This document shows positions 44,846-55,863 of a stretch of 64,000 bases of DNA, piece after piece. Numbering within the stretch: position 1 is the first letter of the stretch; the number at the start of each line of letters is the position of its first letter. The translations under genes and the position numbers were made by a program. This DNA is from Paraphysomonas bandaiensis (taxonomy: Eukaryota > Chrysophyceae). The stretch is from contig CBFFRP010000338.1 in NCBI GenBank assembly GCA_965644295.1, positions 236,181 through 300,180 on the forward strand. The letters are read 5' to 3'. The notes under the pieces are model-generated. The model worked only from the letters and a program-made list of their open reading frames with translations, was not told where the DNA came from and searched no databases.

Positions 44846-47341
44846 ATGAATTCTACTTATTCACCAACTAATCAAAATGATGATAGTAAAGAAGAGAAAT
44901 CAATCAAAGATATTCATACCATTGAATTAAATTATCATTTAAGTGATGTCAATTTATTACGTGGTGATTTTAAAAAAGAAGAATTAGAAGTACAACATAC
45001 AAATATTGAACATGAAAATATTAAATATTTAGCAAAAGAAATATTTTCACAATGGGATTTATTAGATGATGGACAAATATCTGTGGATGAAATTATATTA
45101 TGTGGGATTGATACACAATTAGCTGTTGCATTAGGTCGTGTAATGGATTGTGATAATTCTGGTGTAATACATTATGAAGATATAGTTAATTGTTTAACTA
45201 TTTTAAAATTTGGTACAATGAAAGCAAAAGTTGCTCTATTGGTCGAATTCATGGATCATAATGGAGATCATATGATATCATATGATGAAGCTCTGACTTA
45301 TTTAAAAGCAGCACCATCTGAAATTTGCGAAAAGTTGGGACTGGATCCCACTAATGGGAAGGACTTGCAATTCGAAGACATTTTAGCACTCTTCGAGTCT
45401 TCAGATCGTGGTGAAGAAGCAATTGGCGTATTCTGCAATCATATTCTGCATATATTGGAAAGTCGTGTGGTTAGATTGAAGCCCATGATGTCAACCGTTG
45501 TGCACTGTTTGGGAATAAATGACGTGATGATGTTATACAACCAGTTGGCTACCTGGGTTCGACATCTATCCCGGGAAAATATGTTTATAGCAGTCTTGGT
45601 AGCACTGCAAATCGTCTTGTGGGAATATAACTTCAACTACTACCAAGAAAACAATTATCCAGTATCATTCTGCATCGCTAAGGGATTTGGTCTTAATCTG
45701 CGCATATTAACTATAATTCTTTTTCTCACTATGGCTCGAAGCACGATGGCAAAGCTGCACAGCTATAAATTGTTGTCGTACTTTGTACCTATGGGTTTCA
45801 ATATCCAAATCCATTCATTCGTGGGGTTTTGTACCGTGTTTCATGCTCTTGGTCATATGTCTGGTCATATCGTTTACCACACGTACTTCGTTGAGGGAGG
45901 GTTCTCTCACTCTTTCGTCCAGAAATCACTCTTACGGGGAGAGGGATGGCGCACTAAGGGATCTGGTGATGCGATAACTGGTTTCATTCTTCTTGGCGCA
46001 CTGCTTCTTATGGCTATAACAGCTCTGAGACGAGGAAATAGCTCCCAGGCTTACAAGTCTTTCTCGCTTACGCATTTTCTGTACAACATATGGTTGGTGT
46101 TTTTATTTTTACATGTCCCTCATTTGTGGCCTTTTTTTCTCGCAATTGGTGCACTTTTTGCGTTCGAGCGTGCGAACGACTTCTTCGTCCGCACTACCCA
46201 CTCTACACTTGCCGCAAGCCGACCTCTTAGCAATGGCATTACTTTTCTTTCTGTTCCGCGCTGCAATGCGGCCAGTTATCCTGGTTCGTATTACCGCATT
46301 AAGATTCCAGAGTTGTCCCCTGTTGAATGGCATCCATTTTCGCTTGCTGGAAATGTAACCTCGCATCACCTTATATTCTTCGTAGCTAGTGTTGGGGATT
46401 GGACTAATGGGCTCCATGAACTAGTTTCAGATCCGCAGAGAAGAAATAATGCTACTATTCAGGTATATTTTTCTACTTAGTGCAGTTGTGGTGGCAATCT
46501 GTCGTGGCTGTTACGAATGCGCTGAAACCAACTGAAACTCATTTTGTTTTCATAGGTACAGGGCCCATTCTATGCACCTGCTCACACTGCATCCAAGAAG
46601 CCTACCACAACGACAATGCTTATTGCAAGTGGTATTGGGATTACCCCTTTCTTTTCCGTAATGGCCTCCCGAGTAGCTGAGGAGCAAAGCTACGAGTCAG
46701 ACAAGGAGGTATATGCTGCACTCTTTGATGAGGAACTAGCACAACGTGGTGGTGCCCGCAGCACTGTCAAAGCCATGAAGAAGTGGGATCTAGCCCCTCA
46801 ACTGAAGGCGGAAGATATTAAGACTATGTATGTTGTATGGACAATACGGGATGTCAAAGAGCTGATGTTTTACCTGGACTATGTCTACGAACTAGTGAAA
46901 CATCAGAACACCCTCGCACGGCCAGTAATACATGTTTCTGTGTATCTTACAGGTATTGGGAAAACTACAGATTTGACATACATGATGTCCCAGACGCTTT
47001 TTCTTCTGACATTAGCTGCGAAAACTAGTAAATATATGACGATCCATTTTGGGCGTCCTAACATGTCGAAAGCGATTGAAGATGTCAGTCCGGACCAGGT
47101 TTACTACTGTGGAGGTGGATTCTTGAAGAAAACAGTCAATGATATCTGCATTGAGAACAAAATACCTTTTCATCCGGAGGACTTTGATGCTGGAACGAAT
47201 TTCCTGAATTCAATACAGAGTGCATTTAAGTCGCTCCGTGAGCCGACTGAGAAGAGTCTCCGTCAAATCCGAGCCATGACCTACAGGCGAGTGAAGCGAG
47301 AGAGTGGTGAAATACAAGCCCAGAAACACAGAAAAAAGTAA
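44846..47341 (+). CDS. EF-hand NADPH oxidase (NOX5/RBOH-type)
   Basis: Two exons (44846-46462 and 46556-47341, 93-base intron) give 800 residues. Three EF-hands in the N-terminal third have the loops DLLDDGQISVDE, DCDNSGVIHYED and DHNGDHMISYDE. The ferric-reductase membrane domain follows, with haem-binding His in HSFVGFCTVFHALGHMSGHI and in LHVPHLW. The FAD site is EWHPFSLAG, the NADPH site LIASGIGITPFFSV, and the C-terminal nicotinamide motif VYYCGGGFLKK. The enzyme moves electrons from NADPH through FAD and two haems to make superoxide outside the cell or in a vesicle; EF-hands imply calcium activation. The usual VDGPYG loop is VQGPFYAPA. An insertion of about 60 residues follows the first NADPH motif (residues 570-630), as in some protist and plant forms. 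Confidence 0.92.
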
Positions 47342-48346
47342 ATGGTATGCGTTGATTTAGTGATTGGTGTTAATAGCTAACGTGCCGGGATTTAGAATTT
47401 TTTGTATCTATTATCTTATGCAAAAGTGCTTTTGACTTCTTGCTGCTATTTATTAGCCGTATACGATTTATTTTCGTGTGTGTAAGAATTTCTATTACAT
47501 TATTATCCATATAAGTTTGAATTCATTACACATGTAGCTACATGTCGGGTCGGTGTTGAGTTTTGAAAGTGCTGTTCTATAGAGATTACAATTACTCCCA
47601 ATATTATTTACGTATTGAAATAATATATCAACGCATATACGCATATGTAGACGTACTACGGTGGCTTACAATTGTGATAAAACTTTCATGATCTAGTATA
47701 ATCTATTATAGTTCATAATATTTTACTAATCCCGTGTAATACCGCATTTAAATCACTAGCGGTGCTATAGCACGTAATTCTACAAGATTAAGTAGTGCTG
47801 AGTGCTGAGTATTAACGTATTGCTATTAGCTATTAGCTAACAACCTTGTCCAGCAGTTTGACTCTGCAATCATACTCTCTAACTCGGTGATGTTAGATAC
47901 GTTTTCAATTAATACGTTTTCATTATGAAGAGAAAGATGATGATGATGAAGACGAGGTCATTCGTTTACTTAAAGACAACCGAAAGCTCAAAAAAGCACA
48001 CATCAAACTGCCAACACGAAATCGTTGCTTGAAGCAGATGTATAATGTATAGCATTATCAATTTTTGTGAGAGGTTGTTTAGCAGAGATAAGAATGCTAT
48101 GACTGATTTTCGCCCCTTGAAATATTGATGTTTCAAAATCGGCATCTTTGGGATGAGATTATAGCTCTGATAGTTATTCTAAAATCTAGTAATAAAATTG
48201 AAGGCAATTAATTGCCAATAATTGGATGTTTGATTAATAATTGCACTTATTATTGTTTGACATCTGTCACCAATTTACTGACAATTAATCGTTACGCAAG
48301 CCTGATACACACACACAGGAGGTAATAACTGGAAGCAAGTTGTGAA
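47342..48346. other. Convergent intergenic region with a coding-like scrap
   Basis: AT-rich sequence between two gene 3' ends. At 47918-48050 a plus-strand frame without a start codon reads EEKDDDDEDEVIRLLKDNRK and on to a stop, which looks like an old exon or gene fragment. No splice partners are found. The rest shows nothing. Confidence 0.35.
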
Positions 48347-49036
48347 TCAATCAAATTTATGTCCTCGCAAACTCTTGATTAAACTCGCGATACTCATCCT
48401 CGGAGATACCGTTACTGTCAATAAAGCGGCAATAACTAAAACATAATTAAACATTTTCGTTATTTCCATAATATACACCACAGTTTCAATACGATGCCAG
48501 AAAATCTCAATAAACATACCGAGACCTATCCAAGGGAGAGCGTACTGCAATTTGATATTTCCATGAAAATACGCATCAAACCCTCTGTATTCCCAAGCTA
48601 CATTACGTCCAAACAAAAACATAATAATATAACCCTCAATTATTTCTAAAAACCATATATTGATTGGAAATAATATAACACGTAGAATAGAGTTGATAAT
48701 GATGTGTCGATAACCATATAATATGATAGGCGTAAATATTATATTAGCCCAAAACTGTGCAAAAGAGGAGTGACCAATAGAACCCTGCCATCCTCTAATA
48801 GAGAGTTTACCAGTAATAGAATCTTCATGTGAGATAGTGTTCCATATGATTTCAATGGGTATAAATAATAGTGCTGCTAAACATCCTCCAACTCTGTGTG
48901 TATGTGATGTATAGTGTATGTAGAGTAGTACTATGAGGGATATGAAGCAGGATTTGTAGAGGAATGCAGTATATATGCCTTGTTGAGATGATGGTTGGGG
49001 GAATGGACTTGGGGATGGACCACCGTGTAAAACCAT
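48347..49036 (-). CDS. TMEM229-like multi-pass membrane protein
   Basis: A single-exon 229-residue protein starting MVLHGGPSPSPFPQP, with five or six predicted membrane spans. The C-terminal half carries a pattern I associate with TMEM229 and the related DUF1113/PF06541 family: EIIEGYIIMFLFGRNVAWEY, then a loop with F-x-G-x-I-x-L, then QYALPWIGLGMFIE. The first half contains WNTISHEDSITGKLSIRGWQ, with no motif known to me. Biochemical function in this family is poorly defined. I chose Met at 49036 because the in-frame upstream part encodes simple-sequence-like residues. It is divergently paired with the NicO-type transporter across a TACA array. Confidence 0.65.
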   Translation of the reverse strand: MVLHGGPSPSPFPQPSSQQGIYTAFLYKSCFISLIVLLYIHYTSHTHRVGGCLAALLFIPIEIIWNTISHEDSITGKLSIRGWQGSIGHSSFAQFWANIIFTPIILYGYRHIIINSILRVILFPINIWFLEIIEGYIIMFLFGRNVAWEYRGFDAYFHGNIKLQYALPWIGLGMFIEIFWHRIETVVYIMEITKMFNYVLVIAALLTVTVSPRMSIASLIKSLRGHKFD

Positions 49037-49189
49037 TGTTAGGTTAGTGAAGCTTGGAGTGAATATATACTTGTATGTATATATAGAAAGAGCACAAAGC
49101 AGAGGAGGAAAGATACCATACACACCATATCTACTGTATGTACCTACAGAAATACTTGCAGTACCTACATACTTGAGTGCCTATATATA

Positions 49190-49604
49190 CGTACATACAT
49201 ACATACATACATACATACATACATACATACATACATACATACATACATACATACATACATACATACATACATACATACATACATACATACATACATACAT
49301 ACATACATACATACATACATACATACATACATACATACATACATACATACATACATACATACATACATACATACATACATACATACATACATACATACAT
49401 ACATACATACATACATACATACATACATACATACATACATACATACATACATACATACATACATACATACATACATACATACATACATACATACATACAT
49501 ACATACATACATACATACATACATACATACATACATACATACATACATACATACATACATACATACATACATACATACATACATACATACATACATACAT
49601 ACAT
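49190..49604. repeat. (ACAT)n microsatellite in a divergent promoter
   Basis: About 415 bases of nearly uninterrupted ACAT repeats between the start codons at 49036 (minus) and 49696 (plus). No interruption is seen apart from the ends, so this is the purest of the arrays in the window. The long open frames on both strands through it are artefacts. Confidence 0.98.
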
Positions 49605-49695
49605 GCATGCAGTAGTAGCAGTTGACAAGAAAATCCTGTGAAGGTATATCATTCTAGACTCATTTCAGCTACCCCCTCACATCCCCTCATCTACT

Positions 49696-50460
49696 ATGTC
49701 AGATATATCCCGAATAAGTACTGTAATTACCACTGGATCAATCATGGGTGTGGTCCATGTTCTAGCAGGGGTTGATCACCTCAGTGCTCTTGCAACCCTC
49801 TCTGTGGGGTCATCATGGAGAGCTTTGAAACTAGGCATTCGTTGGGGTTTAGGTCACTCTGCTGGTCTTATTATAGTAACAATGATATTTATTATATTAA
49901 AAGGAGATGTCAATATGAATTTTGTGAAACAGTATTGTGATGGTCTTGTAGGGATATTCATGATTGCACTGGGTATTCATAGCATATTTAGCTCCATTAA
50001 AACATATTATCAAAATAGATATGCAGATAGTAAACGGGATGATAATTATATTGGTACAGAAGTTGAGGATGATATTGAAGAAAAGGAGCATACGAGTAGT
50101 TGTTTTGAGAGACTATCGAACACCAATATGCGAGACAGTCAAACACAGCGGCTGGTAGCATTTGGTATTGGAATAGTCCATGGAGTAGCAGGACCAGGTG
50201 GCATGCTTGGCGTAATACCAGCTGTTGAGATGACACATTGGTATGCATCTGTTCTTTATATGACCAGCTTTGTTCTGTCTTCAACGTTATCGATGGGTGC
50301 CTTTGCGGCAGCGTTTGGTGAGATCACGAAACGCATGGGTGCAAATTCTGGTGTAATGGAGTTGTTTTTAAATGTCTTCAGTGCTGCAGTGTCTGTTGTA
50401 GTGGGTGCGGTGTGGCTTATATTAGCCATGTCGGGAAAGTTAGATGAATTCTTTGAATAG
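49696..50460 (+). CDS. NicO/UreH-type nickel-cobalt transporter-like protein
   Basis: A single-exon 254-residue protein with about six membrane spans. The first span carries HVLAGVDHL (residues 21-29), the H-x5-DH metal motif of nickel/cobalt transporters, followed by GLGHSAG (51-57). The second half has GIVHGVAGPGGMLGVIP, the HG-x2-GPGG motif of the UreH/NicO family. The central loop (about 105-145) is acidic and hydrophilic. Family members move nickel or cobalt across membranes; in plants and algae related proteins are organellar. No transit peptide is obvious here. No nickel enzyme is seen in the window. The start is the first Met after the microsatellite and leads directly into the first span. 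Confidence 0.8.
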   Translation: MSDISRISTVITTGSIMGVVHVLAGVDHLSALATLSVGSSWRALKLGIRWGLGHSAGLIIVTMIFIILKGDVNMNFVKQYCDGLVGIFMIALGIHSIFSSIKTYYQNRYADSKRDDNYIGTEVEDDIEEKEHTSSCFERLSNTNMRDSQTQRLVAFGIGIVHGVAGPGGMLGVIPAVEMTHWYASVLYMTSFVLSSTLSMGAFAAAFGEITKRMGANSGVMELFLNVFSAAVSVVVGAVWLILAMSGKLDEFFE

Positions 50461-51325
50461 CAGTTTCGTAAATACGTTCTGTGTTAAATGGTTTGTGTAA
50501 ATGTAAATAACACTGCAGGAGGGTACAATATATTACAATTCTTAATGATATCGTATTCTTTTGAAATATATCACATCTCATTGCAATTTTAATAGAGAAT
50601 AGCGACTTTTACTGACATGTAACATATAGGACACTCTTTACATGACAACAAATAGAAGGCTAAAAATTTACGACTACACAATGTTGAATAATACAGAAAT
50701 CCACAAGAGAAGCATATAATATACAAAATTCATGATAGTTATTAGTGTCCCTTGTACCACACAAGCATTCGGTTAAGAGTTATGAGTGGACTGAAATTTA
50801 TCTTCTAACTATATTTGCGACTCGCGTTAGTTTCCCGGAGAAATAATTCGGTACTTATCTTCCAGAACACCACGAAAGGTGCGAATCTGACATAGTTGAA
50901 GGGCAGGGGAGGGGCAAGCCCTTTTTCCCACCCCTAGTTTTTTAATCCAGAACTACACCTCATTGCGTTATTAAGAACATAATTATGAAATCATATAGAT
51001 ATTGTAGTTTATAGTATAAGTCACTTGCTAATTCTTCACAAAAATCTCACTGTTTGCTGTACAAATTGTTGATTAAGTGTTGAATAGAAAATTTAAATTT
51101 TCAGTTTAAATATGACAGCTAACTCCTGCGAACTCTTTCACAAAACTACCATCATATTCCTAAAAATCTTTCAAATATTTACTGTTAACACACTGCAATG
51201 ATACATATTGTCAGATAACTTACGGAAACATCACTAGTTATATACTATTTCTAAACAAACTCACCTATAACAAGCTAAAAATAACAATAAAATAGTGATA
51301 TTTAGTTTTCGCCATATAAATGGTA
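50461..51325. other. Convergent intergenic region containing a dispersed repeat
   Basis: AT-rich sequence between the 3' ends of the NicO-type and acyltransferase genes. The only structure is a 146-base repeat (50746-50891) that recurs at 55192-55331. Confidence 0.5.
50746..50891 (+). repeat. Dispersed 145-base repeat, copy 1
   Basis: It starts TGTCCCTTGTACCACACAAG and ends AACACCACGAAAGGTGCGA(A)TCTGAC. Copy 2 at 55192-55331 is in the same orientation with about 80-85% identity by eye. It is non-coding and without clear inverted ends. It may be a SINE or LTR piece. Confidence 0.7.
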
Positions 51326-52750
51326 TCAATAACTAAAAACATATACTGGTTGCGATGTTTCCATATCTTTGATCAATGGGTTACTTTGGTGTTCCTCTGA
51401 TGGCTGTGAGGAAGGCACCTCTGTGAAGCTAGTCACCTCAGTGCTTGCTGGGTGTGCTGACGACGGGGCCTGATCGTTCACACGACTACACAAAAGTATA
51501 CGGGATTGTAACGGCTTTTCAATATAATCAGTGGTGAGCCATCCCATAAGAAGGGCTAGTGGAAACACGATTATAATGGCCCAGGATGGGATGAACATAT
51601 CACTTATTTCATCCCCATAATGCCCATGTTGAATAACATAGATAAGTATCCCTAAGTAAACACTCACGATCATATGCATAACATAAAAGCTCATTGAAAT
51701 CCGACCCATAAACTGCAATGGCGCCGAGAGAAATACCCGTTCTACAATAGACAGGCTCGTCGCCTCTCCTACAGGTTTTGGGAGTGTAAGTGCCAGAATC
51801 CAATCAAAATATAGAACTGGAAGGACAGGTTCGGCTAAAATGCGAATGGCTAGAGCAGCAGTTTTGTAGTCGAGGCCAGACAGTATCGTACCAATTGACA
51901 CTATCAGGGCAAACACTCCCGCAGGGGAAACAGTGTCTCCTGGCGCAAAAAAAAATGGTGATGGGTGGGACGAAGTACGAGAAGTTCCGGGAAGCAAGTC
52001 TCCCTTGACTCTCATATACCCGAGGCAACAACCCATTACAAACACAGGTATTCGGTTGGGTGGAAATAGTCGCCACAAGAAATACGCTCCGAGAGGATTC
52101 TCTGAACCAATAGTAACCATTACGACGGCAAATACGAGCAACTGAAGCCAATACATTTTCCACGCCAAAGATCTGAAATCTTCCACCAAATGCATCTTCT
52201 GAAGTCGGGGTGCCAAACAAGGAAAACAGAGATAGAAAAACATCATGGTAGATATGGTCCATAGCACGCCATTATAAGGTGCCAAAAACACCCATGATGT
52301 GAGGAATGGAATAGAGAGAATACCAATTAATATAAACCCAACAATATGGAAAGTAGGGTAAACCCATAGTGGTATGGCAATAGCACTGGATATATAGTAC
52401 ATAGGTGCTAGACGTGAAAATCTTTTCATAAGAAATTTCTTCACAGGGAATGGTACACCTGACTCGACCTCATCACTATCACATGGCTGTGAAGGTGTAC
52501 AGCATTTCATTGAATCACAACAGAAACAACAACAATCACATATCATTCCCCCATTATTTGAATATTTCTTATGACCATATCCTAGTACCATAATAAATCC
52601 TGATATAATAAAGAAGAGACCCATAGAGGCACCCCCGATGAAATCTGTACCTGCTGTTGGGCCCCTAGAGAATAAGAAAAAATGTCCTGTTGCCACATGT
52701 AATGCAGCTAGTCCACGTAGGCCATCTACTGATTTTGTATCTACTCGCAT
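51326..52750 (-). CDS. Acyltransferase-3 (OafA/NRF-6-type) membrane protein
   Basis: A single-exon 474-residue protein starting MRVDTKSVDGLRGLAALHV. This opening is the classic acyltransferase-3 motif (S-x-D-G-L-R-G-x-A-A), with the conserved His at 24 within ATGHFF. About ten membrane spans follow, with LWTISTMMFFYLCFP and FMGRISMSFYVMHMIVS in the usual late positions and a terminal span before YIEKPL. These enzymes transfer acyl groups, often acetyl, to sugars or lipids on the far side of a membrane. An unusual Cys-rich insert lies at about 80-105 (CDCCCFCCDSMKCC), possibly palmitoylated or metal-binding. The C-terminal 60 residues are a Ser/Glu-rich cytosolic tail. The frame is open upstream through the microsatellite, but the first sensible Met is at 52750. 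Confidence 0.85.
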   Translation of the reverse strand: MRVDTKSVDGLRGLAALHVATGHFFLFSRGPTAGTDFIGGASMGLFFIISGFIMVLGYGHKKYSNNGGMICDCCCFCCDSMKCCTPSQPCDSDEVESGVPFPVKKFLMKRFSRLAPMYYISSAIAIPLWVYPTFHIVGFILIGILSIPFLTSWVFLAPYNGVLWTISTMMFFYLCFPCLAPRLQKMHLVEDFRSLAWKMYWLQLLVFAVVMVTIGSENPLGAYFLWRLFPPNRIPVFVMGCCLGYMRVKGDLLPGTSRTSSHPSPFFFAPGDTVSPAGVFALIVSIGTILSGLDYKTAALAIRILAEPVLPVLYFDWILALTLPKPVGEATSLSIVERVFLSAPLQFMGRISMSFYVMHMIVSVYLGILIYVIQHGHYGDEISDMFIPSWAIIIVFPLALLMGWLTTDYIEKPLQSRILLCSRVNDQAPSSAHPASTEVTSFTEVPSSQPSEEHQSNPLIKDMETSQPVYVFSY

Positions 52751-52794
52751 GATGAGGTTGAGTGTTATGAGAGGAAAAGATATGAGACATAGCT

Positions 52795-53099
52795 GTATGT
52801 ATGTATGTATGTATGTATGTATGTATGTATGTATGTATGTATGTATGTATGTATGTATGTATGTATGTATGTATGTATGTATGTATGTATGTATGTATGT
52901 ATGTATGTATGTATGTATGTATGTATGTATGTATGTATGTATGTATGTATGTATGTATGTATGTATGTATGTATGTATGTATGTATGTATGTATGTATGT
53001 TTGTATGTATGTATGTATGTATGTATGTATGTATGTATGTATGTATGTATGTATGTATGTATGTATGTATGTATGTATGTATGTATGTATGTATGTATG

Positions 53100-53129
<30 letters not shown>
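52795..53129 (+). repeat. (ATGT)n microsatellite in a divergent promoter
   Basis: About 335 bases of ATGT with a single TTGT variant near 53000. It starts 45 bases upstream of the acyltransferase ATG and lies between that gene and the p25-alpha gene, which is transcribed the other way. The open frames through it are artefacts. Confidence 0.98.
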
Positions 53130-53130
<1 letters not shown>

Positions 53131-53361
53131 GAATGTACATGTGCACAAACTGTAGTTGCGTGTAGTCAGGTACTGTACGCCGTGTCCAATATATGTACAT
53201 GAGGTCGTATGTACAGGAGGGTGACAGTGTACACATCGTTTGTGTGTATTCTCTATTGATGCCTGCAGTGAGACACAAGTGCACACTATATGCATATATC
53301 TTCTCTATGTACATTACACCCCCTCCCATATGCAACCCACTCTATAATCCCATCATAACAA

Positions 53362-54455
53362 ATGGGTTCCGGTGTATCTATGCCTAATAAACTGAATGAA
53401 GAGGATTTAAGAAACCTCTGTGGAGATGCTTATGAACCTGCTCTCTATACATCCCTACATAACAAAGATGGTCTAGTTGATCGTGATAATTTCATTGCTA
53501 TTACATCTAATGGTGAAGAATATGAATTATATACATTATATCGTTCATATGCTTTAAATGATGGACGAATGGACCAGCAGCACTTTACGGAAATATGTCG
53601 TGATACGAAACTATTATCCAAACATAGTTTTACAGTTACTGATTCATCAGAAACATTTAATGAACTTTCAAGTATTGAGTGTGAATTTGGTCCTTTAGCT
53701 AATTATGAGTCATTTCGTCATGAAATTCTACCTAAAATTGCTACAAAAAAAAGAATTAATATGGCCGATTTGGTGCATAAGTTAGCATGTGTAGATGCGG
53801 ATGAAACCAAAGCCATGTCTAATGATTACTGGCACCAAAGCAGTAAAGAAGAACATGATGCACGACTGATGCTACTTCTTGGAGATGATGAAGTAGAAAA
53901 CGAGAAAATTAGGAAGCAATGGAAAGCAGCTGTAATGTTACAACGGGTGGAAAGACAACGGATAGCTAAACGGAAGACAGCGTACTTGAAAGAGGTAATA
54001 ATACCATGTATGCTCTTTGGTACATGTGGTGACTTATATTGGATGTTTAGGTCTTTAAATGTCGTGAAAGCGAGCGTATGCCCATAGAAGTAGATGTGCC
54101 TGTTCAAACTAATGACGACCGTGAAGCGGCCCTCTGTCAACTATTTGCTCTTTATTGCAAACGAAATGAGATGCCGTCAAAGATGTTCGTAGATCTATGC
54201 AAGGATGCCCATGTAATAAGCCAAAAGTTCACAGTACTTGATGCTCGAATGGTTTTCGAGAAAACTAAAGCCATTGCGTCTTCAGATGCTGCGAAGGAAT
54301 ATAATGACGGTGTATTGTTTGATAAGCGTATCACTTATAAAGTGTTCAGAGAAGTGCTACTACCATGCTTGGCGAAATCATCAGCCAAGTCTCTTTCGGA
54401 ACTATTTGACGTTGTCGAGAATTGGAAAAAGTCTAAGTCCGAACTGCTTCTGTAG
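53362..54455 (+). CDS. p25-alpha/TPPP-like protein with two repeats
   Basis: Two exons (53362-53994 and 54051-54455, 56-base intron) give 345 residues. It begins MGSGVS, a good N-myristoylation signal. Two p25-alpha-like units are visible. The first is at about 60-145 (FTEICRDTKLLSKHSFTVTD, later FRHEILPKIA). The second, clearer one is at about 245-335 (FVDLCKDAHVISQKFTVLDA, then VFEKTKAIASSDAAKEY, FREVLLPCLA). A charged helical region (about 175-211, AVMLQRVERQRIAKRKTA) separates them. p25-alpha proteins bind tubulin and occur mainly in organisms with cilia or flagella. Animal TPPP has one unit, so the doubled form is unusual. With the Tectonic gene this supports a flagellated organism. Confidence 0.75.
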
Positions 54456-54852
54456 AATCTTGTTTTTAGCGCCGATATTAACTACAGCTATAAGTGTATA
54501 TATAGTATATAGCTTTTAGGTTTTTGTTTGCTATGTCAGTGGTATAGTCATGCTGTATATATGTGGAATAGGGACCTCTGATTCTCTAGTTGATATTCAA
54601 AATATGAAGGCCATACAAACATTTATATGACTAAAAATTACTAATTGAAGGGTGTTCTCATTAATCACGATTTCATTGATATTAACTTAAGTGAGTGTTT
54701 TAACTCTTTCCATTACGGACACTGTATATTTTGGATCACTTCGTATTTCAGTATACCCGAATAGAGAATATATATTTCTTCTACATTACAAGTTTTATAT
54801 GTGATGTCGCATAGTGGTGAATAGTCAGAACTATTGTAGCAAAACAATTTAA

Positions 54853-54935
54853 CTAGCTAGTGCTTAACTCTGATATCCTACTCTTTGGCGCTACGAAAGC
54901 TGCTTGTGCGTCACCGCAAGCACCAAGGTTCAACT
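54853..54935 (+). repeat. Dispersed 160-base repeat, 3' fragment (copy C)
   Basis: GCTGCTTGTGCGTCACCGCA followed by AGCACCAAGGTTCAAC matches the GC-rich end of copies A and B with few changes. Only the last 80 bases or so are present. No Polinton or cassette sequence accompanies it. Confidence 0.7.
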
Positions 54936-55191
54936 ACTTTTGCTCTATTACTCAAAGCAAACGCAGTGAGCAAGCAGAATGTTGATATACCTGACATATG
55001 CTGACTTCTGACTTCTGACTTCAAGGTTTTTGAGTCCTTAAAGTGAACAAGTGAACTAGCCCAGATGCTTTACTTCAGCAGGCAGCCCAGTACCCCGGAT
55101 GCCCTTGTGGTGGGTCCATTTCCGGATACCTGTTTATTCGTCAAGGCCCGAAGACGTGTACACAAGTGACATTAATATATATACTCACTAT

Positions 55192-55331
55192 TGTCCCTTG
55201 TACCACACAAGAATTAGGCTATGAGTGGGCTGGAAATTATTTGCTGACTATATATGTGGCTCACGTTAGTTTACCAGAGAAATATATTCGGTACTTATCC
55301 CTCAGAACACCACGAAAGGTGCGAGTCTGAC
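55192..55331 (+). repeat. Dispersed 145-base repeat, copy 2
   Basis: It matches 50746-50891 in direct orientation, from TGTCCCTTGTACCACACAAG to ACGAAAGGTGCGAGTCTGAC. It ends about 30 bases before the copia LTR. Confidence 0.7.
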
Positions 55332-55362
55332 TTTGTTGTTCAGACACGTGGCACAGCTACCT

Positions 55363-55684
55363 TGTTATAAATCACGAAAGCCGAAATCCTTGTTGAGAAA
55401 CGCTCATTTTACACTAGATCACAGAGAGAATTTGTCGTAAGACTAGATAGATTTATTAGTATCGTTTACACGAAGTTGTGATAACCAACACTAACTCATT
55501 ATAATCCCTGCATAATATCCTACATATGCGAACCTCTCGTTACTGAACATATCTTGAAAGGTCAACCTATTTCAGTTTCTCAATATCATCACAGCATTTG
55601 TACATCACTATATTTCACTGTATTCTCGTACATTGTCTTCAAGTGACATACTGAATATACTAGAATAAGATCCATATTCTAATA
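55363..55684 (-). repeat. Putative 3' LTR of copia element 2
   Basis: On the minus strand a purine-rich tract TTGAGTGGGAG (55685-55695) is followed by TATTAGAATATGG, and the segment ends TTTATAACA at 55363. This is the usual copia order of polypurine tract then LTR with (nearly) inverted TGTTA/TAACA ends. The 5' LTR would lie beyond base 64000, so the boundaries cannot be verified here. Confidence 0.55.
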
Positions 55685-55863
55685 CTCCCACTCAATGTAG
55701 AATGCAGTGAGACAAAACAACAGTGATCACAATAATCTGATAATGCTATGACTATCTAGTCCCATAGGTAAAAACAGATGTGAAATCTTTTAAAGATACA
55801 TATATACCTAGCAGTCAACTAGATATACAGTTATGTGGGATTTTCACCCACTAAAACACACCT

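Larger units (their letters stand above)
54456..55362. other. Intergenic region with two dispersed repeat fragments
   Basis: No gene is supported. The region holds the GC-rich end of the 160-base repeat (54853-54935) and the second copy of the 145-base repeat (55192-55331). It then borders the LTR of the copia element. Confidence 0.5.

Noticed and set aside
52750-53335. N-terminal extension of the acyltransferase through the microsatellite
   Set aside because: The frame is open only because the repeat lacks stops; the family motif starts right at the Met at 52750.
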